Positions 1 through 9,315 of a stretch of 44,611 nt of DNA are shown piece by piece; the first letter of the stretch is position 1; every line of letters begins with the position of its first letter. Origin of the DNA: Candidatus Aminicenantota bacterium (lineage in GTDB: Bacteria > Acidobacteriota > Aminicenantia > UBA2199); NCBI GenBank assembly GCA_011772425.1, contig WVZO01000336.1, positions 6,709 to 51,319 on the forward strand, in the 5' to 3' direction. The notes under the pieces were generated by a model, which saw nothing but the letters and a program-made list of their open reading frames with translations, was not told the DNA's origin and did not search any database. The position numbers and the translations under genes are program-made.

Positions 1-1812
1 CACGTTATCCTGGAGGAATGGCGCGAGGCGCCATCCTCTGCAGGGGGCAGGGGGCAGGGGGCAGGGAGTTCAGAAGAGCGCCCGCAATTGCTTCTTCTTT
101 CTGCCAGAACAGAAACCGCACTGGAAAAAATGACTCGAAACCTGGTAGGTTATTTCGAGAAAAATCCCCAGGTTAACCTGGCAGATGCAGCTTATACCTT
201 GCAGACCGGGAGGAAAGCCTTCCGGCACAGGAAAATAGCGGTATGCGCCGGTGTGGACGAAGCCGTCACCATGTTATCAAAGAACAGCGAACGAGCTAAA
301 ACTTTTTTCTCCAACGTGAAACATCCCCAGGTGATATTCATGTTTCCCGGCCAGGGTTCCCAGTATGTTAACATGGGACTGGACCTTTATCGAACCGAGG
401 CGGTTTTCAGGGAGGAAATGAACCACTGCTTCGAGATTCTCAACCCGTTAATGGGTAATGATATCAAGGAAATTCTTTATCCCTCTGCTGGAGGCCATAG
501 CTCCTATAGGTCCTATAAGTCCTATATTCCCCCAATCATCCAAACCGAAATTGCCCAGCCCCTTCTTTTTACCTTTGAATATGCCCTGGCGAGATTATTA
601 ATGAAATGGGGGATTCAACCTACGGCCATGATCGGGCACAGCATCGGTGAATATACTGCCGCCTGTTTATCCGGGGTTTTTTCCCTGGAAGATGCATTAA
701 AATCGGTAGTATTTAGGGGTAAATCGATGCAGCAGATGCCCCCTGGTGCGATGATCAGTGTGTCCATCCCGGAAAAGCAGCTCGAACCGCTATTGGAGTT
801 AAGGGATGAATTATCCCTGGCTGCTGTTAACAGTCCATCTCGATGTACTGTTTCAGGTCCGGCAGCGGTGGTGGATGATTTTGAAAAAGAATTAAAAGCA
901 GAGGGATATGAAGTCAAGCATCTTTTCACCTCCCATGCGTTTCATTCAAAGATGATGGATTCTTGTTTGGGGCCTTTTGAAGGTGAACTATCTCAAACCC
1001 GGTTAAATAAACCGGAAACCCCCTTTATATCAAATGTCAGCGGTAATTGGATTACTGCAGAACAGGCGGTGGACCCAGCGTATTGGGCCAGGCAATTGAG
1101 ATATACGGTCAGGTTTGCCGACGGGATCGACCTGTTGTTAAAACTGGGAGATTGTGTTTTTGTAGAAGTAGGACCAGGTAGGGTTTTGAGCTCTTTTGCC
1201 GGAGGGCATCCCCATAGAAAACCCCACCAGGACGTGATCAATCTTACCCGTCACCAAAAGGAAAAAATCCCGGATGATTATTTTCTATTAAGTCAAATCG
1301 GTCAATTGTGGGGTTGTGGGGTAAATATCCATTGGTCTGAATTTCATGGAGGAGAGAAGAGATACCGGGTGCCTTTGCCCCCTTATCCCTTTGAAGGTCG
1401 GCGTTATTGGATCGATGCCGATCCCTTCACAGGAGGTGCTTTATCGGCGCCGTCTTCAAAAGAAGAGAAGCCGGTCGATGTTAATGATAATGATAACGTC
1501 GGCACAATGGATGATTATACCGACGGCGAGGTGGGTCCCCGTGATGATGTTGAACAGGCTGTTTTGGAGGTATACCGGCAGTTCCTCGGGCACCGGCGAA
1601 TAAGTATTTATGACAATTTTTTTGACTTACACGGAGACTCCCTAACTGCCACTCGTATGCTTGCCCGTCTCCAGGAAATATACCCGGTGGAAGTGCCCCT
1701 GGAGAGTTTTTTTGAAGAACCGACGGTCTCTCATTTAGCCGACTTAATTAAAGAACGATTATTGGAAAAAGTAAATACATTATCGGAAGAGGAATTAAAA
1801 AATCTAATATAA
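1..1812 (+). CDS. Type I polyketide synthase, 5'-truncated (KS tail-AT-ACP)
   Basis: The frame is open from base 1 and begins with HVILEEW, the usual end of a ketosynthase (AHVILEE), so the gene starts upstream of the window. The first conventional start (TTG at 88) is internal. About 603 residues are visible. The acyltransferase has GHSIGEY near residue 213 (nucleophile Ser) and SHAFHS near 312; HAFH is typical of malonyl-CoA rather than methylmalonyl-CoA ATs. A post-AT linker ends in LPPYPFEGRRYW. The ACP has HGDSL near 545, the phosphopantetheine Ser. No KR, DH or ER is present, so the unit would add a ketide without reduction. A heptanucleotide repeat in the KS-AT linker and a TCCTATA repeat in the AT stay in frame. 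The stop lies 16 bp before the NRPS start, so the two are probably cotranscribed and the ACP hands its chain to the NRPS C domain. Confidence 0.93.
   Translation, partial: HVILEEWREAPSSAGGRGQGAGSSEERPQLLLLSARTETALEKMTRNLVGYFEKNPQVNLADAAYTLQTGRKAFRHRKIAVCAGVDEAVTMLSKNSERAKTFFSNVKHPQVIFMFPGQGSQYVNMGLDLYRTEAVFREEMNHCFEILNPLMGNDIKEILYPSAGGHSSYRSYKSYIPPIIQTEIAQPLLFTFEYALARLLMKWGIQPTAMIGHSIGEYTAACLSGVFSLEDALKSVVFRGKSMQQMPPGAMISVSIPEKQLEPLLELRDELSLAAVNSPSRCTVSGPAAVVDDFEKELKAEGYEVKHLFTSHAFHSKMMDSCLGPFEGELSQTRLNKPETPFISNVSGNWITAEQAVDPAYWARQLRYTVRFADGIDLLLKLGDCVFVEVGPGRVLSSFAGGHPHRKPHQDVINLTRHQKEKIPDDYFLLSQIGQLWGCGVNIHWSEFHGGEKRYRVPLPPYPFEGRRYWIDADPFTGGALSAPSSKEEKPVDVNDNDNVGTMDDYTDGEVGPRDDVEQAVLEVYRQFLGHRRISIYDNFFDLHGDSLTATRMLARLQEIYPVEVPLESFFEEPTVSHLADLIKERLLEKVNTLSEEELKNLI
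40..67 (+). repeat. In-frame 7-bp tandem repeat in the KS-AT linker
   Basis: Four copies of GGGGGCA or a near variant lie in tandem. Because 7 is not a multiple of 3, the copies are read in shifting frames and give a Gly/Arg/Gln-rich linker. The reading frame stays open through it. Confidence 0.75.
497..527 (+). repeat. Direct TCCTATA repeats inside the AT domain
   Basis: Three near-copies of a TCCTATA(R)G unit encode SSYRSYKSYIPP. This lies between the AT N-terminal part (LYPS) and the conserved AQPLLF segment, where AT domains have a variable loop. It looks like a locus-specific in-frame expansion. Confidence 0.6.
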
Positions 1813-1828
1813 CTAAGGAGTAGATAAT

Positions 1829-4800
1829 ATGCCGTCAACAGGAAGATTTGCCAATGGAGTATCGAAACTTTCTCCGGGAAAAAGGGCCCTTTTGGAACAA
1901 TTGATGAAAGGTAGACAACCGGACCGGTCCCGGGAGTCGCGTATCCCCGGGAGGGGGAAATTATCTCCTGTGCCCTTATCTTTTTCGCAGCAGCGGTTGT
2001 GGGTTATTCACCGCTTGGTACTTGATAATCCTTTTTACAACATGCCTTCAGCATTCAAAATTAATGGTGACCTGCAGGTGCCGGAATTTGAGCAAAGCCT
2101 GAACGAGGTTATTCGCCGTCACGAGATACTAAGGACGATATTTATCACTGAAGATGAACAGCCTGTCCAGGTTATTCTCCCGGAGTTGAAGCTGAGACTG
2201 GATTTTTTAGACCTCAGCACCCTGTCGCCGCGCGAGCGTGAGGAGAAAATCAAGGTTCTGGCCCTGGAGGAAGCATCCGTGCCTTTTGACCTGGAGCGGG
2301 GTCCGCTGCTCCGCGGGCGTCTGCTGCACATCAACCCCAACGAGCATGTCTTCCTGTTCACCATGCATCATATTATCTCAGACACCTGGTCTATGGAATT
2401 ATTGATCAAAGAAACAGCAGTGTTATACCATGCCTTTTTATCCGGTAAACCCTCGCCGCTGCCGGAACTTCCCATTCAATACGGGGATTTTGCCATCTGG
2501 CAGAGGCAGAGGCTGCAAGGGCCCCTCCTGGAAAAAGAGTTAGCGTATTGGAAAAAACAATTGGGCGGCAGCCTGCCTTTCCTGGAGCTGCCTGCCGATC
2601 GTCAGCGTCCTGCAGTGCAAACTTACCAGGGGGGGTTTCTTTCTTTTGAAATCCCGGGTATATTGTATGAAAAACTGGCAGAACTCAGCCGCCGCGAGGA
2701 ATGCACACTATTTATGGTGATGTTGGCGGCTTTTAACCTGTTACTTTACCGTTATTCCGGCCAGGAGGATCTCCTGGTGGGGTCGCCAATCGCCAATCGC
2801 ACCCGGCCTGAACTGGAAGGTTTAATCGGTTTTTTTGCCAATACCCTGGTGTTCCGAACCGATCTGGCCGGGAATTGCACCTTTCGCCAACTGGTGCAGC
2901 GGGTACGCGCCAATACCACTGCCGCCTATTCCCACCAGGAATTACCCTTTGAAAAACTGGTGGAAGAACTGCAGCCGGAACGCTATATGAGTCATACACC
3001 GCTTTTCCAGGTGATGTTTGCCATGCAAAACGTACCCAAACAATCGGTTGATGCACCTTCCGCTGGCTTAACCCTCACTTCCGTGCCTTACCCCCATAAC
3101 CGCACCTCCAAGTTCGACCTATGGTTGTCGATTACCCAAAGGGAAACCGAGATAAACGGCATGGTAGAATATAACAGCGATATTTTTGATCACTCCACCA
3201 TATGCCGGCTCACGGAACATTTCAAAATCCTCCTGGAAGAAATAGCTCGAACCCCGAACCGGTCCATCAATGAGTTACCCATTATACCAGCCAAGGAAAA
3301 ACAGCAAATATTGGAGGAATGGAATGACACAGCCCGGGATTACCACCTCCGCTGCCTCCATCATATGTTTGCGGACCAGGTGGAACAACGGCCCCACCAG
3401 GTTGTGCTGGCAGGGCCATGCGGTCAAATAAACGGCCGCGGCCAGGTGCATCTTACCTACCGGCAGCTGCATGAGAAATCCAATCGATTGGCCCATTTAT
3501 TGAGAGATAAAGGCGTTGGTCCGGATGACATTGTGGGTATTATGATGGAACGTTCTATTGACATGGTAATCGGACTTATGGGGGTCCTACAAGCGGGCGG
3601 GGCCTATTTGCCCATCGACCCGGAATACCCGGAAGAGCGCATCAATTATATGTTGACAGACAGCAATGCCGGAGTTTTGGTGACAACACCAAAACTCCAG
3701 GTTAAGGTTAAGGTTGAGGTTGAGGGGAGATTTATAGAGATAATAGATATTTCTAACCATCCATCTTTATCAACCTTAACCTTAACCTCAACCTGCCAGG
3801 TGAGTCCCACGAACCTGGCTTACGTCATCTACACCTCGGGTTCCACAGGAAAACCCAAAGGGGTGATGATTTCCCATGAAGGTATTTGCAATCGCCTCCT
3901 GTGGATGCAGGAGACCTACCGGTTGACCCCGGGTGACCGGGTCCTCCAGAAGACCCCTTTCGGTTTTGACGTGTCGGTATGGGAATTTTTCTGGGCGCCG
4001 CTGAACGGTGCCGTGCTGGTAATAGCCGGGCCCGGTGGTCATAAAGATGCTGCCTACCTGGCAGAACTTATTAACCGGGAACATATCACCATCATACACT
4101 TTGTACCTTCCATGCTGTTGGCGTTCCTGGAAGAGCCAGCCCTAGAGAAGAATCGGTCGTTACGACAGGTGATATCCAGCGGCGAAGTGCTGCCCGGGGA
4201 ATATCAACAGCGGTTTTTTGACCGTCTCAACCGCTTTAATCCCCGGGCCCGGCTGCATAACCTGTACGGTCCTACCGAAGCCTCAGTGGATGTCACCTAT
4301 TGGCCGTGCCGCCCCCTCGATGGCCACAGGTCTATTCCTATCGGCCGCCCGGTTGCCAATACCCGCATCTATATACTGGACCGGCATGCAAACCTTGTCC
4401 CCATAGGAGTTCCCGGTGAGATTCACATCAGCGGTATCCAATTGGCCAGGGGCTACCTGAACCGGCCGGAGTTAATCGTGGAGAAGTTTTTTTTAGCTCA
4501 TAGCTCATGGCTCATAGCTGATAGGAGGGAGAAGAAAGCAAGCAGTTCCAGAGAGCTCCCTATGAGCTATGAGCTATCAACTATGAGCTGTCTCTACAAG
4601 ACCGGTGACCTGGGGCGGTGGCAGCCGGATGGGGATATCGAATTTTTAGGCCGGATCGACCAACAAGTAAAAGTCCGGGGGTTTCGTATCGAGTTGGGTG
4701 AGATCGAGTCTCATTTACGGCACCATCCCTCATTACAAGACGCGGCCGTTGATGTACGGGAAGATAGATATGACAGCACTGAGAAAAAACTGACGGCCTA

Positions 4801-7800
4801 TGTTGTACCGTGCCGGGACTATTGGACTTCCCGGGAGCACCCCGGGGAAAACCCGGCAGAACAGCAGGTAAAAGAATGGCAGGGGGTATTCGACGATACT
4901 TATGGTAAAAGCATTGGGAAACACGACCCCATCTTTAATACAGCCGGGTGGAACAGCAGTTACACCGGCAAACCCATACCAGCAGAAGAGATGCAAGAAT
5001 GGGTGGATTTTACCGTAAAACGGGTTCTCTCTTTACAACCCCAACGGGTATTGGAAATAGGCTGCGGTACCGGCTTGCTCCTGTTTCGCCTTATCCCCCA
5101 CTGCCATCATTATACCGGCACAGATATTTCACTGACAGGCCTGGATTATATCCGGGCAGAATTGGAGCGAAACCATTGGAAGAAACCGGGAACAGCAGAG
5201 GTTTTCCTGGAACAGCGTGCCGCCCATGACTTTCACGGCATTGAACCCCGGGATTTCGATACGGCCGTCCTCAACTCCGTGGTACAGTATTTCCCCTCTG
5301 TGGATTACCTGTTGGAGGTGTTGAAACATACGGTAAAAACCCTCAAACCTGGTGGTAGTATTTTTATCGGGGATATACGCAGCCTGCCTTTACTGGAATT
5401 GTTTTACGCTTCCGTCGGGTTTTACCAGGCCCGGCCCGGCACCACCCTGGTACAGCTTTCACACCGCATCAAAGAGTCTATTTTACGGGAACAGGAATTG
5501 GTCGTAGACCCGATGTTCTTTATCGCACTGAAACAACTGGTCCCGGAAATCACCGGTGTCGAATTACTACATAAACACAGCCGCTTCCACAATGAACTCA
5601 CCCGGTTCCGTTACGATGTTATCCTGCACATCAGCGACGGTACAGTCTCCGGGTCTGACGGTCTTTCCCCTCTCCCGGTACACTCCTGGCAGAAAGAGGG
5701 ACTTACGCTGGCAGAGATATGCCGTCGTTTAGAAAATGACAAACCCCCGGGAATGAGAATCGTTGATGTTCCCAATGCCCGCATTTCCAGGGACCTCCGG
5801 CTCATGAACTTGCTTAAAACAATGAACCCCGGTGACACCGTGGAAGAAGTCGAAAAGAAACTGGCCAGGCTGAAGGAAAATGCCGTTGACCCGCAAGAAT
5901 TCCTGCAATTAACCGACCGGCTGCCTTACTGTATCGAAATACATCTTTCCCCTTTCGATGCCGCCTCTTTCCAGGTGGTATTTAAACATAAACATGAATA
6001 CCATCGGGAATATACGGCAGCAGAAGCTGTGGAAGTCCGTCCCCCGCATTCTTATACCAACAACCCGTTATTGGTAAAAGCCGCCGGTGAACTTGTCCCG
6101 GAACTGCGAAGTTATTTGAAAGACCGGCTGCCGGAGTACATGGTACCCTCTATTTTCCTGCTGCTGGACACCCTGCCCCTTACTTCCAGCGGCAAACTGG
6201 ACCGCCGCAGTCTCCCTGAACCGATCCGGCTGCTGCCGGAACAAGAAAACGATTTTATCGAACCACGAACCCCTATGGAAACATTTTTCGCTAACATCTG
6301 GTCGGACGTTTTAAATTATGATAAAATTAGTATAACCAGTAACTTTTTCCAGTTGGGCGGGGACTCCATCAATGCGATCCGGGTTATATCCAGGGCCAAC
6401 AAAGAAGGTCTTAACCTTTCGGTAAGGGACCTTTACCAGAACCAGGACATAGCCGGTTTAGCCCGGGCCGCCGGGAAAAAAGGGGCCGGCAAAGAGCCGG
6501 ATAAACCCGGGCCCCATTTGACCGCCCCGATAAAAATCCCCGGCGAGGCAGTGAAACAAAGTTTACCGGAAGGCATAGAAATTGAAGATATTCTCCCTGC
6601 CACCCCATTCCAGCAGCACATCGTACATTATTTAAAAACCCATGAAATCGTTGACCCACCTATATTTCTTTTCCAGCGGAATTATCCGCCGCTGCCAATC
6701 AGCATGGAAATCGAAATATTAAGACGGGCGTACCGCAAAGTGGTGGAACATCAACCCATGCTGCGTACGGTCCTTGCCTGGAAAAACCTGGAGGAACCGG
6801 TTCAAGTGGTATGCCGCCAAATAGAAGAGGAATTTATGTATTATGATTTAAGCGGCTTATCGCCCACCTTACGAAAAGAAAAATACGAAGAATTAATGAA
6901 AGAACAATGGGAGCGGGGATTTGGGGACCGCGATACCATCCCGGTACGCGTGGTCATGGTCAGGTGGGACCCGGAACAGTCCCGGTTTTTCTATACTTGT
7001 GATTACAGCCGCATGGCAGGTTGGAGTTCTTTCAATATTTTTCAATATATTTTTGATTATTACTTTGCCCTGGCATCCGGGAAAAACCCGGAATTCCAGC
7101 CCAATAATTATTATAAGCAATACCTTTTTACGCTAAAAAACCAGGACTTAACCGCGGCAAAAAAATATTGGCAATCGGTCTTTAAAGGAATTACCCAACC
7201 AAAGACCTATGTTAACCGGTTTCCCGGCCCTAAGCCGGGAGACAGGAAAGGGATTGAACGACAGCATCTCTATCTATCCGGCGAAACCACGCTGCAATTG
7301 GACCTTTTTTTACAAAAGCACCGGCTGGTGCTCAGTACGGTTGCCAAAGGAATCTGGGCACTGCTGTTGGGTTGTTACGGTGATGAGAAGGATATCATAT
7401 TCGGCCTACTAACCACTGGCCGAAGCATTGCTTCTGCCGGCATAGAAGCCATGACCGGCCATGCCATCAATATCTTACCGGTAAGAGTGAAAATAACCCC
7501 GGAACAAGCCGCTGTCACGTGGCTAAAACAAATATGGAACGATCATATGGAATGGAGCCAGTATGAGTATACCCAGGTAGATAAAATCAACCGGTGGTGT
7601 GGAATAAGCGGAAATAATCCCCTATTTGACAGTTTCCTGGTGATTCAAAATATAGAGAGAACTATTTTAAGAGAATCCGGAAACCAAAAAAATAGTCCCG
7701 GGCTTCCCCGGTCTTCCGAGTATTATTTAGCCAAAATGGAGTATCCTCTAAGGTGGGATATATTTCTCGGCCCTGAAATCTGCCTGGTTATCAATTATTA

Positions 7801-7954
7801 TCGCAGCTGCATCCATGAATCAATAGTGAGCCGTTTATTGGAAGATTTGCAGACCCTGTTGAGAGAACTAACAGCGAATCCTTATCAGACTGTTGGCGAA
7901 TTAATGGATAAAATCCCAATTTACTTCACTTCATCGATATATACGGCTTCATGA
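1829..7954 (+). CDS. Non-ribosomal peptide synthetase, C-A(Ser-like)-MT-PCP-C
   Basis: The protein has 2041 residues, with AAGGAG 9 bp before the ATG. C domain: about 45-480, with motif HHIISDT near 179 (final Gly of HHxxxDG is Thr). A domain: from about 540, with YTSGSTG near 667 and FDVSVWEFF near 712. Pocket residues read by eye are D-V-W-H-I-S-L-V-D, close to the published serine code DVWHLSLID. A methyltransferase with VLEIGCGTG near 1074 is inserted between the GFRIELGEIE motif and the A10 motif (LTSSGKLDRR, about 1448), the normal place for N-methyltransferases. PCP: LGGDSI near 1508. A second C-like domain, about 1585-2035, carries CDYSRMAG instead of HHxxxDG and may be inactive. There is no TE or reductase, so release is unexplained. 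Two inverted-repeat expansions lie inside A. The likely product unit is N-methylserine added to a polyketide (inference). Confidence 0.93.
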   Translation: MPSTGRFANGVSKLSPGKRALLEQLMKGRQPDRSRESRIPGRGKLSPVPLSFSQQRLWVIHRLVLDNPFYNMPSAFKINGDLQVPEFEQSLNEVIRRHEILRTIFITEDEQPVQVILPELKLRLDFLDLSTLSPREREEKIKVLALEEASVPFDLERGPLLRGRLLHINPNEHVFLFTMHHIISDTWSMELLIKETAVLYHAFLSGKPSPLPELPIQYGDFAIWQRQRLQGPLLEKELAYWKKQLGGSLPFLELPADRQRPAVQTYQGGFLSFEIPGILYEKLAELSRREECTLFMVMLAAFNLLLYRYSGQEDLLVGSPIANRTRPELEGLIGFFANTLVFRTDLAGNCTFRQLVQRVRANTTAAYSHQELPFEKLVEELQPERYMSHTPLFQVMFAMQNVPKQSVDAPSAGLTLTSVPYPHNRTSKFDLWLSITQRETEINGMVEYNSDIFDHSTICRLTEHFKILLEEIARTPNRSINELPIIPAKEKQQILEEWNDTARDYHLRCLHHMFADQVEQRPHQVVLAGPCGQINGRGQVHLTYRQLHEKSNRLAHLLRDKGVGPDDIVGIMMERSIDMVIGLMGVLQAGGAYLPIDPEYPEERINYMLTDSNAGVLVTTPKLQVKVKVEVEGRFIEIIDISNHPSLSTLTLTSTCQVSPTNLAYVIYTSGSTGKPKGVMISHEGICNRLLWMQETYRLTPGDRVLQKTPFGFDVSVWEFFWAPLNGAVLVIAGPGGHKDAAYLAELINREHITIIHFVPSMLLAFLEEPALEKNRSLRQVISSGEVLPGEYQQRFFDRLNRFNPRARLHNLYGPTEASVDVTYWPCRPLDGHRSIPIGRPVANTRIYILDRHANLVPIGVPGEIHISGIQLARGYLNRPELIVEKFFLAHSSWLIADRREKKASSSRELPMSYELSTMSCLYKTGDLGRWQPDGDIEFLGRIDQQVKVRGFRIELGEIESHLRHHPSLQDAAVDVREDRYDSTEKKLTAYVVPCRDYWTSREHPGENPAEQQVKEWQGVFDDTYGKSIGKHDPIFNTAGWNSSYTGKPIPAEEMQEWVDFTVKRVLSLQPQRVLEIGCGTGLLLFRLIPHCHHYTGTDISLTGLDYIRAELERNHWKKPGTAEVFLEQRAAHDFHGIEPRDFDTAVLNSVVQYFPSVDYLLEVLKHTVKTLKPGGSIFIGDIRSLPLLELFYASVGFYQARPGTTLVQLSHRIKESILREQELVVDPMFFIALKQLVPEITGVELLHKHSRFHNELTRFRYDVILHISDGTVSGSDGLSPLPVHSWQKEGLTLAEICRRLENDKPPGMRIVDVPNARISRDLRLMNLLKTMNPGDTVEEVEKKLARLKENAVDPQEFLQLTDRLPYCIEIHLSPFDAASFQVVFKHKHEYHREYTAAEAVEVRPPHSYTNNPLLVKAAGELVPELRSYLKDRLPEYMVPSIFLLLDTLPLTSSGKLDRRSLPEPIRLLPEQENDFIEPRTPMETFFANIWSDVLNYDKISITSNFFQLGGDSINAIRVISRANKEGLNLSVRDLYQNQDIAGLARAAGKKGAGKEPDKPGPHLTAPIKIPGEAVKQSLPEGIEIEDILPATPFQQHIVHYLKTHEIVDPPIFLFQRNYPPLPISMEIEILRRAYRKVVEHQPMLRTVLAWKNLEEPVQVVCRQIEEEFMYYDLSGLSPTLRKEKYEELMKEQWERGFGDRDTIPVRVVMVRWDPEQSRFFYTCDYSRMAGWSSFNIFQYIFDYYFALASGKNPEFQPNNYYKQYLFTLKNQDLTAAKKYWQSVFKGITQPKTYVNRFPGPKPGDRKGIERQHLYLSGETTLQLDLFLQKHRLVLSTVAKGIWALLLGCYGDEKDIIFGLLTTGRSIASAGIEAMTGHAINILPVRVKITPEQAAVTWLKQIWNDHMEWSQYEYTQVDKINRWCGISGNNPLFDSFLVIQNIERTILRESGNQKNSPGLPRSSEYYLAKMEYPLRWDIFLGPEICLVINYYRSCIHESIVSRLLEDLQTLLRELTANPYQTVGELMDKIPIYFTSSIYTAS
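3671..3795 (+). repeat. Nested inverted repeats inside NRPS A domain, just before the A3 motif
   Basis: A perfect 12-bp stem (GGAGTTTTGGTG, 3671-3682, with its complement at 3687-3698; 4-nt loop) is followed at once by a second one. In the second, a GGTTAAGG/GGTTGAGG run (about 3697-3726) pairs with a CCTTAACC/CCTCAACC run (3771-3795). The product is a KVKVEVE...TLTLTST segment about 35 residues before YTSGSTG. The frame is kept. Confidence 0.8.
4495..4590 (+). repeat. Inverted repeat of AGCTCATAGCTCAT inside NRPS A domain
   Basis: The left arm (4495-4525, AGCTCAT repeats) is complementary to the right arm (4557-4590, ATGAGCT repeats) across a ~30-nt loop. It encodes an extra loop (LAHSSWLIAD...SYELSTMSC) between the GYLNRPELI segment and YKTGDLG. 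The frame is kept. Confidence 0.8.
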
Positions 7955-8887
7955 CCGGAAAAGGTCAATACCAAAGGGCTGGTGAATTAACTGGGCTATT
8001 TTTTGCGACTCCACCAGGTCTGCGTGTAAGCGTTGAGCAAACTCGGCCTCGGCGCGTACGTCAAGGTCGGGGCTGCTGGCGCGGCTGTCGGTGCCTAGAT
8101 AGACCCGGACGCCGGCGGCAAGGTAACGCTCTAAAGGCATCCGACCGCACGACAACCGGTCATTTGAACGGGGGCAGTGGACGACAGCACAGCCGGCTTT
8201 GGCGATGAGACCAATATCGTCACCGGTTACGTGAACGGCGTGGACAAGCAGTGGTCGAGCGGCCAGCACACCTAATTGTGCTAAGTAGGGAATAGGGCGC
8301 AGGCCGGGCACTGAAGCGGGCAAGGCCAGCAGCATTTTTACCAGGGATGCCACCGGCCCTTTAACGAATGGCAATTTACCACTGAGAAGGAATTTTGTTT
8401 CGGCCGGTGACTCGGCAGTGTGAATGCATAGGGGGACATCTTCTGCTCGACACCATTCAGCCCCGGCCCGAAGCAGGTCGGGGTGGCAGGAGTAAGGGGC
8501 GTGGAGCGACAGCCCCACCTGCACAGCCCCGTAGTTGGGGTGCCGACGCGCTCTACCTATTTCAATTTTGGCTTGTTCTAACCGCTTGAAGGCTTTATTT
8601 TTGTTGTACCCAATCACTTCCAGGTAAACCACACCCTGTAGACCGCTGGTCATAAGCGGTTCCACACTGAGCCAGGTCTGGGTAATATCCCCCACGTGCG
8701 TTGTGCCGCAAACCTGAAGTTCGGCTATACCGTGCTCAATGCTGGCCTGGACCTGGGTATTTGACCGTTTGCGAAGATTCCATGCTAATCGACCCATCCA
8801 AGACACAAAGCTTACGGGTTTTGTGGGGCACAGATGAGCCAAATCTGTCAGCTCAAGATGCGTGTGTGCGTTTGTTAAGGGACTCAT
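7949..8887 (-). CDS. Amidohydrolase-superfamily protein, short form
   Basis: Length 312 residues. It starts MSPLTNAHTHLE, so the metal-binding HxH lies at residues 8-10. Then come SLHAPYS, CIHTAESPAE, LLVHAVHV and LGTDS, the expected order of metal and catalytic residues in SsnA/TRZ/ATZ- or aminodeoxyfutalosine-deaminase-like enzymes. These normally have ~50 residues of beta-sandwich before HxH and a returning strand set at the C-terminus; both are missing. A TGA sits directly before the ATG, so no longer N-terminus is possible. The 3' end overlaps the convergent NRPS stop by 6 bp. The gene is visibly more GC-rich than its neighbours, which suggests separate ancestry. It could be a working minimal enzyme or a decaying one. 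The substrate cannot be told. Confidence 0.82.
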   Translation of the reverse strand: MSPLTNAHTHLELTDLAHLCPTKPVSFVSWMGRLAWNLRKRSNTQVQASIEHGIAELQVCGTTHVGDITQTWLSVEPLMTSGLQGVVYLEVIGYNKNKAFKRLEQAKIEIGRARRHPNYGAVQVGLSLHAPYSCHPDLLRAGAEWCRAEDVPLCIHTAESPAETKFLLSGKLPFVKGPVASLVKMLLALPASVPGLRPIPYLAQLGVLAARPLLVHAVHVTGDDIGLIAKAGCAVVHCPRSNDRLSCGRMPLERYLAAGVRVYLGTDSRASSPDLDVRAEAEFAQRLHADLVESQKIAQLIHQPFGIDLFRS

Positions 8888-8964
8888 TCACATCTTTTCC
8901 GTAAATAGAACGCGCTTGCCGCAATAAAAATGCGGCTATTTCTCACTCTCTTTATCTTTTGTAT

Positions 8965-9180
8965 TCATGAGAGAATCAACCAGTCCAACGATACCCCAAA
9001 ATTGTTTCCCAATATATTAAAGGAACATAGATGGGGAAACGTCTCACCATTTTCGTTCTTGGTATAACTGGTCCTGCCGACGCCAAAATATGATCCCATT
9101 TTTTCATGGGAAACCCCTAATTCCAAACGAATTTTCTTCAACCTGGAACTAATTCCTTTTAATAACGTCTTCCTGTCCAT
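8965..9180 (-). CDS. Small XRE-family helix-turn-helix regulator
   Basis: Length 71 residues. The segment from SSRLKKIRLELGVSHEKMGSYFGV to TSYTKNENGETFP matches the five-helix XRE fold, in which the recognition helix is followed by the Y/W-x-x-x-E-x-G pattern. An in-frame TTG at 9189 is possible, but a GTGAGG ribosome site is only 2 bp away from it and 10 bp from the ATG at 9180, so 9180 is chosen. It probably acts as a repressor or antitoxin-like DNA binder; no partner toxin was found next to it. A palindrome upstream (9235-9251) is a possible operator. Confidence 0.75.
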   Translation of the reverse strand: MDRKTLLKGISSRLKKIRLELGVSHEKMGSYFGVGRTSYTKNENGETFPHLCSFNILGNNFGVSLDWLILS

Positions 9181-9234
9181 TTTTATCAAACCTCACTTAC
9201 TGGATTTAAATTTTAACTTAATTTATACGAAAAA

Positions 9235-9251
9235 AAAACCTTCAAGGTTTT
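9235..9251. promoter_or_regulatory. Perfect palindrome upstream of the XRE gene, possible operator
   Basis: AAAACCTT-C-AAGGTTTT is a perfect 17-bp palindrome about 55 bp before the XRE start, in an AT-rich stretch where its promoter should be. Autoregulation through such sites is common in XRE proteins. It is also T-rich enough to be a weak terminator for the other strand. Confidence 0.4.
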
Positions 9252-9315
9252 CGTTTTCCGGTTTTTTATAGAAAAAAAGTGCACAAAAGCGGCAGCATGT
9301 CCTTTTTATTTTCTG

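Noticed and set aside
7951..8904. Plus-strand frames opposite the amidohydrolase
   Set aside because: They are Arg/Gly-rich antisense shadows of a GC-rich gene with no recognisable motif.
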